Shown here piece by piece: positions 13,441 through 19,698 of a DNA stretch of 28,019 nt (positions within the stretch are counted from its first letter, which is position 1; each line of letters starts with the position of its first letter). Under the pieces are notes generated by a model. It worked only from the letters and a program-made list of their open reading frames with translations. It was not told where the DNA came from and did not search any database. Source of the stretch: a virus; the IMG/VR virus record IMGVR_UViG_3300037137_001021, positions 1 through 28,019 of that record. One strand, 5' to 3'. The translations under genes and the position numbers were made by a program.

Positions 13441-13667
13441 GGCTTGTGGGCCTCGTCCGCGTGCGTGCCAGATCCGCAGAGGGCTCGCATCCCTTGTTCG
13501 ATGCACTCTGCGGGCCAGTAGACCCACCCGACGTACCGTTCAGGGTGCAGACCGCTCTCAATGTCGGCGTGCTGCTCGTCGCGGAGGTGGCGGCGCTCCG
13601 GGTCGGTCAGCCATTCACGGATAGGCTGCGCGGTATCTCGGGGTTCGTGCTGCTTCAGGGATGCCAC
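13437..13667 (-). CDS. Small hypothetical protein with KQHEP N-terminus
   Basis: 76 residues from a GTG with GGTGGAGG about six bases upstream. Starts VASLKQHEPRDTAQP, close to the start of the 48-residue gene at 14145 (MKQHEPADQAEP); the shared DNA GAAGCA(A/G)CACGAACC suggests a duplicated 5' end. The rest (ERYVGWVYWPAECIEQGMRALCGSG) is not recognised. Confidence 0.6.
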   Translation of the reverse strand: MASLKQHEPRDTAQPIREWLTDPERRHLRDEQHADIESGLHPERYVGWVYWPAECIEQGMRALCGSGTHADEAHKP

Positions 13668-13680
13668 TTCTCGCCTCCAC

Positions 13681-13977
13681 CTAGGTTCCGAGAATGTCCT
13701 GCGGAGCACATGCGTCGGCGTCGCCTTCCCACTTGGTGAACTCCCCGTCGTTCGTCATGCCGTAGTGAATCGCGTCGCCATCGCTGTCCTTCGCCGGCTC
13801 GGGAAGTCCGTAGCTCTGCGCCAAACCGTCGAGCCAATCGCCAAACACGAGACGCTCCTCGTCGGGCAACCACTTGCCGTGGACTTTGATGACGGGCGCG
13901 GAGACGACTCCACGCGCACGCTGCAACGCAGCCTGTCGGTGTTCTTCGGAAACCTTCACTCCAGTGTTCTTGACCAT
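13681..13977 (-). CDS. Hypothetical protein, 98 aa
   Basis: 98 residues, with a GAGAGGAGC ribosome site ahead of the ATG. Residues 1-25 form a basic helix, followed by PVIKVHGKWLPDEERLVFGDWLDGLAQSYGLPEPAKDSDGDAIHYGM and an acidic end. Its third-position GC is lower than in most neighbours. Not recognised. Confidence 0.6.
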   Translation of the reverse strand: MVKNTGVKVSEEHRQAALQRARGVVSAPVIKVHGKWLPDEERLVFGDWLDGLAQSYGLPEPAKDSDGDAIHYGMTNDGEFTKWEGDADACAPQDILGT

Positions 13978-13998
13978 AGGTAGCTCCTCTCAAAAGAT

Positions 13999-14145
13999 TC
14001 AGACGTTCGCGAGACGCGGTCCTCCCAGGATACGGAGCGTTTGAATCGCGCGCTTCAAACCGGCGCGATACCCCACCTCGAAAGCCTCGGCTAACTGCTC
14101 CTTCGTGACGGGCTCCGCCTGGTCTGCCGGTTCGTGTTGCTTCAT
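13999..14145 (-). CDS. Small helical protein with KQHEP N-terminus
   Basis: 48 residues: MKQHEPADQAEPVTKEQLAEA then a helix (FEVGYRAGLKRAIQTLRILGG). ATGA overlap with the upstream stop. See the 13437-13667 entry for the shared start. Function unknown. Confidence 0.55.
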   Translation of the reverse strand: MKQHEPADQAEPVTKEQLAEAFEVGYRAGLKRAIQTLRILGGPRLANV

Positions 14146-14393
14146 TCGCGCGGGTCTTTCTCTTGACCTAGACAAACGACGCAATCGGACACGAACCCAA
14201 CGCCGCCGTGCTCAATGCAACGGCGCGCCGACTTGCCTTCCAAGAGATCGCCCGTATGCCCCTTCCCCCAGCCGCGAGCGCGAGCTTCCGCGAGTGCCAA
14301 GCGACTCTCATCGTCCCACAAATCCCCGCCGCCATCCCGCTCTCGTAGCTCGGCGCACCGCACCAGCCCGCGCACCATGTCGTTCACTCTCAT
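14142..14393 (-). CDS. Small Cys/His protein
   Basis: 83 residues. The C-terminal part has CIEH and CVVC (about residues 59-74), a possible zinc site, and ends QEKDPRE, nearly the same end as two other micro-genes nearby. AAGGAG lies nine bases before the ATG, which overlaps the upstream stop. Function unknown. Confidence 0.55.
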   Translation of the reverse strand: MRVNDMVRGLVRCAELRERDGGGDLWDDESRLALAEARARGWGKGHTGDLLEGKSARRCIEHGGVGFVSDCVVCLGQEKDPRE

Positions 14394-14467
14394 AGGTGTT
14401 CGCTCCTTCCAAGAACCAGAAGTCTTGTGTCCTGCTCCTCGTGGCCTGCCGTGCATCCGTGCTTCAT
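14390..14467 (-). CDS. 25-codon micro-ORF
   Basis: MKHGCTAGHEEQDTRLLVLG..., opened and closed by ATGA overlaps. Its first 23 bases (14446-14468 region) are identical to the start of the gene at 14807 (MKHGCTA), so it may be a decayed copy that still links translation. Coding status is uncertain. Confidence 0.35.
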   Translation of the reverse strand: MKHGCTAGHEEQDTRLLVLGRSEHL

Positions 14468-14529
14468 TCGCGCGGGTCCTTTCCGAAAGCCAGAACCACG
14501 TCAGCGACTAGCTCCGTCTCGGGATTCAT
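14464..14529 (-). CDS. 21-codon micro-ORF
   Basis: A 21-codon frame starting MNPETELVADVVLAFGK and ending KDPRE, opened and closed by ATGA overlaps. It ends in the same CCGCGCGAATGA junction as its neighbours. Possibly a remnant or a coupling peptide. Confidence 0.35.
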   Translation of the reverse strand: MNPETELVADVVLAFGKDPRE

Positions 14530-14807
14530 TCGCGCGAGCCCTTCGCTCCACCTAGAACCCGGTGGGCGGAACACGGCACACAGTCACATGCCGGGTCAGT
14601 AGGTGCGCCACCCGTCGAATCACAATCCGCCGTCTGGATGCGCCGAAGCACAACCTCAAGCTCCGCGATGCGGCTGTTTAGTATGTCGAACTCGGCTGCC
14701 ACCAGATCGCTGAGAACAGGTGGCGCGGATCTAGCAGTAACCACCGACCCCGTACTCTCGTCCACCGTACCTGGCATGGTCGGGTCTGCCGTGCATCCGT
14801 GCTTCAT
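14526..14807 (-). CDS. Small Cys-containing coiled-coil protein
   Basis: 93 residues. A helix with heptads (LSDLVAAEFDILNSRIAELEVVLRRIQ) is followed by CDCVPC near the C-terminus and an end GAKGSRE. ATGA overlap at the start. The start (MKHGCTA) and the end resemble neighbouring micro-genes. Function unknown. Confidence 0.55.
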   Translation of the reverse strand: MKHGCTADPTMPGTVDESTGSVVTARSAPPVLSDLVAAEFDILNSRIAELEVVLRRIQTADCDSTGGAPTDPACDCVPCSAHRVLGGAKGSRE

Positions 14808-14902
14808 TGCCGAGCCTTCTTCTCTTGAGGTAGATCCCACCACCGATAACCGGAGCCGTACCGGCGTGCGCATGTCACGCACTGCCATACGCGCTTCGTC
14901 AT
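14804..14902 (-). CDS. 32-codon single-CxxC micro-ORF
   Basis: MTKRVWQCVTCARRYGSGYRWW..., 32 residues, one CxxC pair and aromatics; ATGA overlaps at both ends. A half zinc site could dimerise. The upstream overlap with a longer gene supports it. Confidence 0.45.
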   Translation of the reverse strand: MTKRVWQCVTCARRYGSGYRWWDLPQEKKARQ

Positions 14903-15120
14903 CGAACGGCGTCTCCCGCCTTGGTGGTCCCGCCCACCTGAAACTTCCGCACCAGCCGGTACTCTCGCACGGTGGCGTCCACGCCGCGCGCCCACTCGTC
15001 GATGCCGCCAAGCGGCTCACGAACGAGCAGATGGTTCTCGCCGCCGTGCGAGACAATCCAGATGCGCGTGCCCGCATCGGGCAGCACCGCATCGGGCACA
15101 GAATCGACCGGCGCGGTCAT
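14899..15120 (-). CDS. Small hypothetical protein
   Basis: 73 residues; beta-rich (TRIWIVSHGGENHLLVREPLGG) followed by a helical and basic end (ATVREYRLVRKFQVGGTTKAG). ATGA overlap with the upstream stop. Not recognised. Confidence 0.6.
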   Translation of the reverse strand: MTAPVDSVPDAVLPDAGTRIWIVSHGGENHLLVREPLGGIDEWARGVDATVREYRLVRKFQVGGTTKAGDAVR

Positions 15121-15467
15121 CCGCCCACCTGTGCAAGCTCTGCCCGGAGCGTCTGTAGCTCCTCGGCCTGCGCTTGTCGCCCTGCCGGCGTCCGTGGGCC
15201 GCGTTCTGCCACGCGAGCGATGCGCGCCCGCAGCGCGCGCGCCGTCCGTGGACCGGGAGTCGCCACCGTCCACTCATGCCCGCAGTGCGGGCAGCGCACC
15301 CGGACGCCCTCGCGCCACAGAAGCTCGTCGCATCCGGGGCACGCCATGACGCCCGGGTCGCTGAACATCGCGCCGCGGATCGTGTTGCCGCCGCCGTGCC
15401 GCTCGGCGAGGCGCGCGCCTTCCTCCCAGTCGAACGACTGCCCTTCGAGAACGATGGGCTCTTTCAC
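15117..15467 (-). CDS. Zinc-ribbon protein
   Basis: 116 residues. [24 protein letters not shown] (about 42-65) is a complete two-CxxC zinc ribbon, followed by a basic helical tail ([17 protein letters not shown]...[13 protein letters not shown]). GTG start overlapping the SLOG gene stop (GTGA), so probably co-expressed with it. May bind nucleic acid. Confidence 0.7.
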   Translation of the reverse strand: MKEPIVLEGQSFDWEEGARLAERHGGGNTIRGAMFSDPGVMACPGCDELLWREGVRVRCPHCGHEWTVATPGPRTARALRARIARVAERGPRTPAGRQAQAEELQTLRAELAQVGG

Positions 15468-15871
15468 TTGCCGGCGCTCCCGTCGGTGATCTTGATCACC
15501 GGGACGCCGGCCCGCTCCGCACGGCGCACCATGTCCGCCGTCCCCTTGCCGCCCGGGAACGCCACCACGAGCGTGGGCTTGAATTCGCGGAGCATCCGAC
15601 CGTTCCGAATCACGCCCGCCGCCTTCCCGTCGGTGGTCCAGTCCGCGGCGAACGTGTCGCACTGAACGGCGGCGACCGACTGCGCCGCCCACTCGCGGGC
15701 CAGCGCATCGGCGCCGCGCGCCCCGCCCTCTGCGATCCGCTTCGGCTGCACGACGCTCAGTGTCGCGAACACGAGCGTGCGGTTCCGGTACTCCCGCCCA
15801 CCGCAGACGAGCACCCGGTCCCGGTTGACCGGCGGGGCAGCCACTGGCTGCTCATCGCGCTCGGGCGTCAT
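15464..15871 (-). CDS. SLOG-domain protein (DUF2493/YspA-like)
   Basis: 135 residues. [11 protein letters not shown] (about 20-30), [17 protein letters not shown] (46-62), RNGRML (88-93) and [18 protein letters not shown] (101-118) are the signature strands and loops of the Rossmann-like SLOG fold (cpYpsA-related). SLOG proteins bind nucleotides or nucleotide-derived signals, or act as phosphoribohydrolase-like enzymes. Phages carry many such copies of unknown role. It has its own leaderless promoter and leads a small group with the zinc-ribbon gene. Confidence 0.85.
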   Translation of the reverse strand: MTPERDEQPVAAPPVNRDRVLVCGGREYRNRTLVFATLSVVQPKRIAEGGARGADALAREWAAQSVAAVQCDTFAADWTTDGKAAGVIRNGRMLREFKPTLVVAFPGGKGTADMVRRAERAGVPVIKITDGSAGK

Positions 15872-15909
15872 GCTCCGGGCAGCCTAGACGCCGCTGCCAC
15901 TGGCGTCAA
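15869..15909 (-). promoter_or_regulatory. Leaderless promoter of SLOG gene
   Basis: TTGACG (15904-15909), 17-base spacer containing GTGGCAGCGG, TAGGCT (15881-15886), nine bases to the ATG. The TGA inside the -35 box is the stop codon of the upstream gene. Confidence 0.6.
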
Positions 15910-16175
15910 GTGGTGAGCGCTCCCAGGTCCGCCTCGGCGTTGCGACAGGCTTCCAGGGCCGGCGCCACGCGGGGATCATCGAACCGGACGCTCGGCTCGC
16001 CCGCTCGGAGCAGGCCCAGCAGAATTCCGCCCAGCTCCCAGCGCGCGTACCGGGCCTGGTGCGTCGCGGCTCGCAGCGCCACGCGGTGCTCGACCTGCGT
16101 GAGCGCTGCCTGCGCCACCTGCGCCACCTGCGCCACCTGCGCCTGCTCCTCGTCGTTCAGCACGTAGTAGGTCAT
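15906..16175 (-). CDS. Small protein with AQV tandem repeat
   Basis: 89 residues. MTYYVLNDEEQ is followed by AQVAQVAQVAQAAL, encoded by three exact 9-base repeats, then a helical body (ALRAATHQARYARWELGGILLGLLRAG). The repeat extends a helix and may vary in number between relatives. ATGA overlap with the upstream stop. Function unknown. Confidence 0.65.
   Translation of the reverse strand: MTYYVLNDEEQAQVAQVAQVAQAALTQVEHRVALRAATHQARYARWELGGILLGLLRAGEPSVRFDDPRVAPALEACRNAEADLGALTT
16111..16137. repeat. Three exact 9-bp tandem repeats
   Basis: TGCGCCACC repeated three times in frame within the 89-residue gene, coding for repeated A-Q-V. A likely replication-slippage site. Confidence 0.85.
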
Positions 16176-16453
16176 GGACGCGACCTCGCCTTCCGTTTCG
16201 CTTTCGCCTTCACCTTGCCGCTGCGCGCCTTCCGCTTCAGTGAGCACACCGGGCAGCCCTTGTCGGTCCACCACTTGTGCTTCGCGCAGTGGTGCGGCAG
16301 CAGCGGGTGGCGGTGCGTCGAAAGCTGCACGTCGGGCTCGCCGCGCTCAGGGTCGCCGCCGTGAACCCAGAAGTACACGCCCTTCTCCTGGTCGGACTCG
16401 AAGGGAGGCGGCGGCTTCATGCGACGACCCACCAGTCGCACGGCTTCGGCCAT
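16172..16453 (-). CDS. Cys/His-rich basic-tailed protein
   Basis: 93 residues from an ATG in a TGATG junction. HCAKHKWWTDKGCPVC is a likely zinc site, followed by a strongly basic tail (KRKARSGKVKAKAKRKARSR). The frame is also open upstream, giving a continuous 221-residue reading from 16837, but codon usage favours two genes with a frame change near 16495. Possible nucleic-acid binder. Confidence 0.6.
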   Translation of the reverse strand: MAEAVRLVGRRMKPPPPFESDQEKGVYFWVHGGDPERGEPDVQLSTHRHPLLPHHCAKHKWWTDKGCPVCSLKRKARSGKVKAKAKRKARSRP

Positions 16454-16837
16454 CACTTCCCTCCGAAGTACACATTGTGGCGATCCAACCAGGCCCAAGC
16501 ACTTCTTGCAGCGGAGCACCGACAGGTGATCCGCATACGTGTCACCGGGAACGACACCACCGTCCGGCGCGCCGCACAGGCGCGTCCCCGCTGCGCTCCG
16601 CGCGTGGATGATGACCTCGGGAAAGAGGCGCGCGATGACCTCCAGCAGCCGATGCCCTTCAAAATCGGGCCCCTCCCCGTAGAGGCACGCCAGATCCCGC
16701 GCTCCCGCCCAGGCCAGCAGCGCGTCTCGAAGCTCGTCGGTCACCGGTGCAGCACCCCGTCCCGGTCCGGCATGGACCGCACGAAGCCCTCCAGTCCCGG
16801 CAGGGATCCCGGCGAGAACCTTGGCCACGGTACCCAT
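16453..16837 (-). CDS. Zinc-site protein, probable frameshift near 16495
   Basis: Begins at an ATG overlapping the upstream stop (TGATG). Residues include DLACLYGEGPDFEGHRLLEVIARLFPEV and a zinc-type pair LCGAPDGG...LRCKKCL. Directly after CKKCL, at a run of three G (16494-16496 on the plus strand as C), skipping one base gives AWLDRHNVYFGGK and a stop overlapping the next start. Staying in frame gives GLVGSPQCVLRREV with poor third-position GC. The 127-residue shifted version is preferred; it needs a sequencing-error check. Confidence 0.5.
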
Positions 16838-17139
16838 CACCTTCCGTGCATCACTATCCAGCCGACCGCGACGCCGAGCCCGACGACGCAGACGCAGAGC
16901 CAGTTGACCATGGCGCGGAGCGCGCGCACCTCGCCGTCCGTGCGCTCCAGGCCACGGATCACCGCCTCCTCCCGCGCCTCCTGGTCGAGCGTCTCCGCGC
17001 CGTAGCTCCCGAGCCCGGCGGTGCGCGCGATTTCCTCCGCGTCCTCGCCCCACGCCGGGCTGCTCTGCGCCTGCACGCCCTGCACCGCCGCCGCGTCGGC
17101 CGGGGGAGCAAAGTAGCTCTCGTTCTTCGGGTTGGCCAT
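16837..17139 (-). CDS. Tail-anchored small membrane protein
   Basis: 100 residues. A polar N-terminal two-thirds with a charged helix (AETLDQEAREEAVIRGLERTDGEVRAL) leads to one C-terminal membrane segment (MVNWLCVCVVGLGVAVGWIVM) and only three residues beyond. AGGAGG lies eight bases before the ATG. Not recognised. Confidence 0.7.
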   Translation of the reverse strand: MANPKNESYFAPPADAAAVQGVQAQSSPAWGEDAEEIARTAGLGSYGAETLDQEAREEAVIRGLERTDGEVRALRAMVNWLCVCVVGLGVAVGWIVMHGR

Positions 17140-17151
17140 CGTGTTCCCCTC

Positions 17152-17511
17152 CTACCCTGAAACCGGGTCCCCGCCAACGCTGGCCGCTGCCCGGCCCCGT
17201 TCCACGCGCACCGACAGCCAGACGCTCTGACCACGCTTGATGTTTTCGAGCGAGCCGCGGCCGATGAGCACCGGAAGCGGGAACGCGAATTGCTTACCAT
17301 CCTCGTCGGACACCAACACAATCGTCTCGTCGAGCAACATCACTTCCCGCACTCGGCACCGCAGTCCGAACACCTCGTGCGTCGCAGGCGGCGGGCGCAG
17401 TCGAGCGCGACGGCGCTCCCTGGCTCGCTCGCGCGTCTGCCGCACCGTCGGTTTCTTAGCCTTGGGACGCGACTTACGAGCCTTGGCGGTGCGCGCGGAG
17501 GAACGTGTCAT
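17152..17511 (-). CDS. Basic N-terminus plus beta-barrel-like protein
   Basis: 119 residues. The first 40 are very basic (RTAKARKSRPKAKK...RERARERRRARLR), the rest beta-rich (FGLRCRVREVMLLDETIVLVSDEDGKQFAFPLPV.....GQSVWLSVRVERG), like a small beta barrel. Such a layout fits a nucleic-acid-binding protein. ATGA overlap with the upstream stop. Confidence 0.65.
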   Translation of the reverse strand: MTRSSARTAKARKSRPKAKKPTVRQTRERARERRRARLRPPPATHEVFGLRCRVREVMLLDETIVLVSDEDGKQFAFPLPVLIGRGSLENIKRGQSVWLSVRVERGRAAASVGGDPVSG

Positions 17512-17972
17512 CGGCCGGGTAGCTCCGGCTGCGCCGCGAGCGCCGCCGCTGCCTGCTCCCCCTGCATTTCGCCGAGCCGCTGCTTCGCCGCCTCCACGAT
17601 GGCCTGACGGACCTTGTCTATGTCCCAGCTACTCTTGCTGCTCAGCAGCCCCATCATGTGCGTGTAGAGCGCCTGCACCAGCGTGGCGTCCTGCTCGGCC
17701 GTCAGCACGAACCGGCCCTCGGCGACCACCCTCCCGAGCAGGTGTCGCACGAGGTCGGACACGTTCATGTTGCTGATGTTGTTCCCCGCCCACTGGACGA
17801 TTCGGTCGGCAAGCGTGCGCTTTGCGTCGTCGCTCGCCTTGTCCCACGCCTCGCGCAACAGGTTCAGGATCCCCGTCGCCGCTAGCTGGTAGTGCAGGCT
17901 CGCGAGCGCTCCCGTCGGATCGGTCTGGGGGTTCATGTGCGGCTGCGTGAACACGTACTCTGTTTCCGGCAC
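17508..17972 (-). CDS. Helical hypothetical protein
   Basis: 154 residues, GTG start with GAGAGG nine bases upstream. Mostly helical (LASLHYQLAATGILNLLREAWDKASDDAKRTLADRIVQW..., DLVRHLLGRVVAEG..., VRQAIVEAAKQRLGEM). No known motif. It is the first gene after the large inverted repeat at 18.01-18.08 kb. Confidence 0.65.
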   Translation of the reverse strand: MPETEYVFTQPHMNPQTDPTGALASLHYQLAATGILNLLREAWDKASDDAKRTLADRIVQWAGNNISNMNVSDLVRHLLGRVVAEGRFVLTAEQDATLVQALYTHMMGLLSSKSSWDIDKVRQAIVEAAKQRLGEMQGEQAAAALAAQPELPGR

Positions 17973-18010
17973 TCAGATCATCCTCTCCGTCTCGTTCCGT
18001 CTCTCGTTTG

Positions 18011-18082
18011 CGCACCCGAGTCTCGCACCGTGAGCGCACCGCGTGAGGGGGTGGGGCGCCCAAGGTGCGAGGCTCGGATGCG
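18011..18082. terminator. Long inverted repeat, possible attenuator
   Basis: Arms at 18011-18029 and 18064-18082 pair at 17 of 19 positions around a 34-base GC-rich loop. It lies between the promoter-proximal 83-residue gene and the rest of the minus-strand genes. There is no U-run, so it may be a factor-dependent terminator, an attenuator or a protein-binding site. It lies in the only gap (17973-18090) of this block. Confidence 0.5.
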
Positions 18083-18090
18083 CGAACCTC

Positions 18091-18342
18091 TCAGTGTACC
18101 GTGTCTCCGGGCCGGGCGGACTCGTGCTGCGCGACCACGACCGGCGGCCGGCGCACGCCGCGCATCTGCGGACCGCGCAGGCGCTTCACTTCGGCACGCA
18201 GCGCATCGGCGTCGCGCGCCCGGCCCGCCTGCGCCTCGCGCTCGGCGCGTACGTCCAGCCGGTCGGCATCCTTACAACGCGGGCACGCAGCACCGAACGC
18301 TCGGTGACCGCACTTCGAGAACTTTCCTCTGCTTGCAGGCAT
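18091..18342 (-). CDS. Small zinc-finger protein, first gene of minus operon
   Basis: 83 residues. CGHRAFGAACPRCKDADRLD (about 12-31) is a likely C/H-C-C zinc motif, followed by a charged helix (REAQAGRARDADALRAEVKRLRG). It is the first minus-strand gene beside the divergent region and has a leaderless promoter. By position it could be an early regulator, but nothing in the sequence proves this. Confidence 0.65.
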   Translation of the reverse strand: MPASRGKFSKCGHRAFGAACPRCKDADRLDVRAEREAQAGRARDADALRAEVKRLRGPQMRGVRRPPVVVAQHESARPGDTVH

Positions 18343-18377
18343 GGCAGCGACGCTACCACCGCTGCCGGCGGCGTCAA
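18340..18377 (-). promoter_or_regulatory. Leaderless promoter, start of minus-strand block
   Basis: TTGACG (18372-18377), 16-base spacer containing GGCAGCGGTGG, TAGCGT (18350-18355), seven bases to the ATG. Faces away from the plus-strand recombination genes and should drive the leftward block. Confidence 0.6.
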
Positions 18378-18458
18378 GCGTCCTTTACCTGGCGCGCGTT
18401 TCCGTGCAGAATTACCGCGGCCCCGTGCAGGGCGTGACGTTTCCTGTCCGCCCACGGC

Positions 18459-18497
18459 TTGCGTCAGCCTACGGGAGAGAGCATACCGGCACTCATG
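18459..18497 (+). promoter_or_regulatory. Possible leaderless promoter of exonuclease gene
   Basis: TTGCGT (18459-18464), 17-base spacer, CATACC (18482-18487), seven bases to the ATG at 18495. Weaker boxes than the other sites, but the same geometry. A GGGAGAG in the spacer is too far from the ATG (about 15 bases) to be a good ribosome site. Confidence 0.4.
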
Positions 18498-19460
18498 CGC
18501 AACGCTGCATACGAGACGCTTGTGTCCGCTGACGCGAGCCGCGCCGACTGGCTCAAGGCTCGCGCCGGTCTGATCACCGCGAGCGACGTTCCCACGATCC
18601 TCGGCATCGTGCCCGGCAAGCCGGCGCTCTGGTACGAGAAGGTCGGGATGCTGGAGCGAAAAATGTTCGCGGAGCCGGAGGTGCTCCAGATGGGGCACGA
18701 CTCCGAGCCGTTCAACGCCGAGCAGTACGTGAAGAAAACTGGTCGCAAGGTGAAGCGCTGCCAGGAGCTACTGCGCAGCAAAGCGTACCCCTGGCTCGGT
18801 GCGACGCTCGATTACTGGGCGTGGCTCCCCGGCAAGCGAGGACCGCGCGGGCCGCTGGAGTTGAAGTGCACCGGCAACAAGGATCTGTGGCCCGACGACG
18901 GCGCGCCTGCGCTGAAGTTTCAGGCGCAGCTTCAGACACAGATGCTCGTCTCCGGCAGCGAGTGGGGTTCGCTCAGCGCAATCATCGGCAGCCCGTACAT
19001 GCACCACCGCTGGCTCGATTTCGAGCGCGACGACGCCGGCCTCTGCGATCTGATCCTGACCGAGACGCGCGCGTTCGCCGAGTCGGTACAGGCCGGAGTG
19101 AACCCGCCGGTGGACGGCGACGAGAGCACCAGCGGCGCGCTCCGTAACCTCGTCGTCGAGGTGCTGGCCGGCACCACCACCGTGCTGCCCGAGGCGGCGA
19201 TCGAGTGGGACCGCGAGCTGGTCGCGGCGAAGGAAGCAATCAAGACATGGAGCGAGCGGCAGCGGTTCTACGAGAACCTGTTGATGACGGCGATCGGGAC
19301 GCACGAGGCTGGGGAGCTGCCCGGCGAGGCGGGTCGGTTCACGTTCAAGCGCCAGACGCGCAAGACGTACACGGTCGCCGAGACGACCTTCCGCAAGCTC
19401 CACCGTGTCGCGCCGAAGAAACCCAAGGTAGTGATGACCGGTGGTGAGGGCACACCATGA
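18495..19460 (+). CDS. YqaJ-like phage recombination exonuclease
   Basis: 321 residues. ITASDVPTILGIVPGKPALWYEKVG, MGHDSEPFNAEQYV, then GATLDYWAW (D106), GPLELKC (E122, K124) and KFQAQLQTQMLVSG (Q144, Q148) form the YqaJ/lambda-exonuclease PD-(D/E)XK active site. It should degrade one strand of duplex ends to give single strands for RecT two genes downstream. The C-terminal part (MTAIGTHEAGELPGEAGRFTFKRQTRKTYTV) is typical of phage YqaJ proteins. The ATG at 18495 is preferred over an upstream TTG because promoter geometry points to it. Confidence 0.9.
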   Translation: MRNAAYETLVSADASRADWLKARAGLITASDVPTILGIVPGKPALWYEKVGMLERKMFAEPEVLQMGHDSEPFNAEQYVKKTGRKVKRCQELLRSKAYPWLGATLDYWAWLPGKRGPRGPLELKCTGNKDLWPDDGAPALKFQAQLQTQMLVSGSEWGSLSAIIGSPYMHHRWLDFERDDAGLCDLILTETRAFAESVQAGVNPPVDGDESTSGALRNLVVEVLAGTTTVLPEAAIEWDRELVAAKEAIKTWSERQRFYENLLMTAIGTHEAGELPGEAGRFTFKRQTRKTYTVAETTFRKLHRVAPKKPKVVMTGGEGTP

Positions 19461-19693
19461 GCATCTTTGGCTTCGACCGGCTCACTGAGCTGATTCGCGA
19501 GGGGCTCCGTAACGCCGTCGCCGGGACGGATCTGGTCTGCTTCGGCTGCCTCCGCCCCGACGACACGGTGACCGGCGACGCAGGCGACTTCTCATGTTGC
19601 CACCGCTGCCAGGCGAGCATCACCAGCAAGACGGGCAAGACCATCCGGCGCGCGAGCGCCACCGACAACAGCAACAGCAACCAGGAGGAATGA
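19457..19693 (+). CDS. Zinc-ribbon protein between exonuclease and RecT
   Basis: 78 residues. CFGC near residue 28 and CCHRC near residue 47 form a two-pair zinc ribbon; the tail is polar (SNSNQEE). ATGA overlap with the exonuclease stop. The position suggests it acts with, or is at least co-expressed with, the recombination pair; the function is unknown. Confidence 0.7.
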   Translation: MSIFGFDRLTELIREGLRNAVAGTDLVCFGCLRPDDTVTGDAGDFSCCHRCQASITSKTGKTIRRASATDNSNSNQEE

Positions 19694-19698
19694 ACACC

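Larger units (their letters stand above)
14446..14808 (-). repeat. Paired 23-bp exact repeat at gene starts
   Basis: The same 23 bases occur at 14446-14468 and 14786-14808, each covering an ATG and the first codons MKHGCTA. A second junction sequence, an 18-base string containing GACCCGCGCGAATGAAGC on the minus strand, is identical at 14139-14156 and 14461-14478, with a variant at 14524-14541. Confidence 0.8.
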
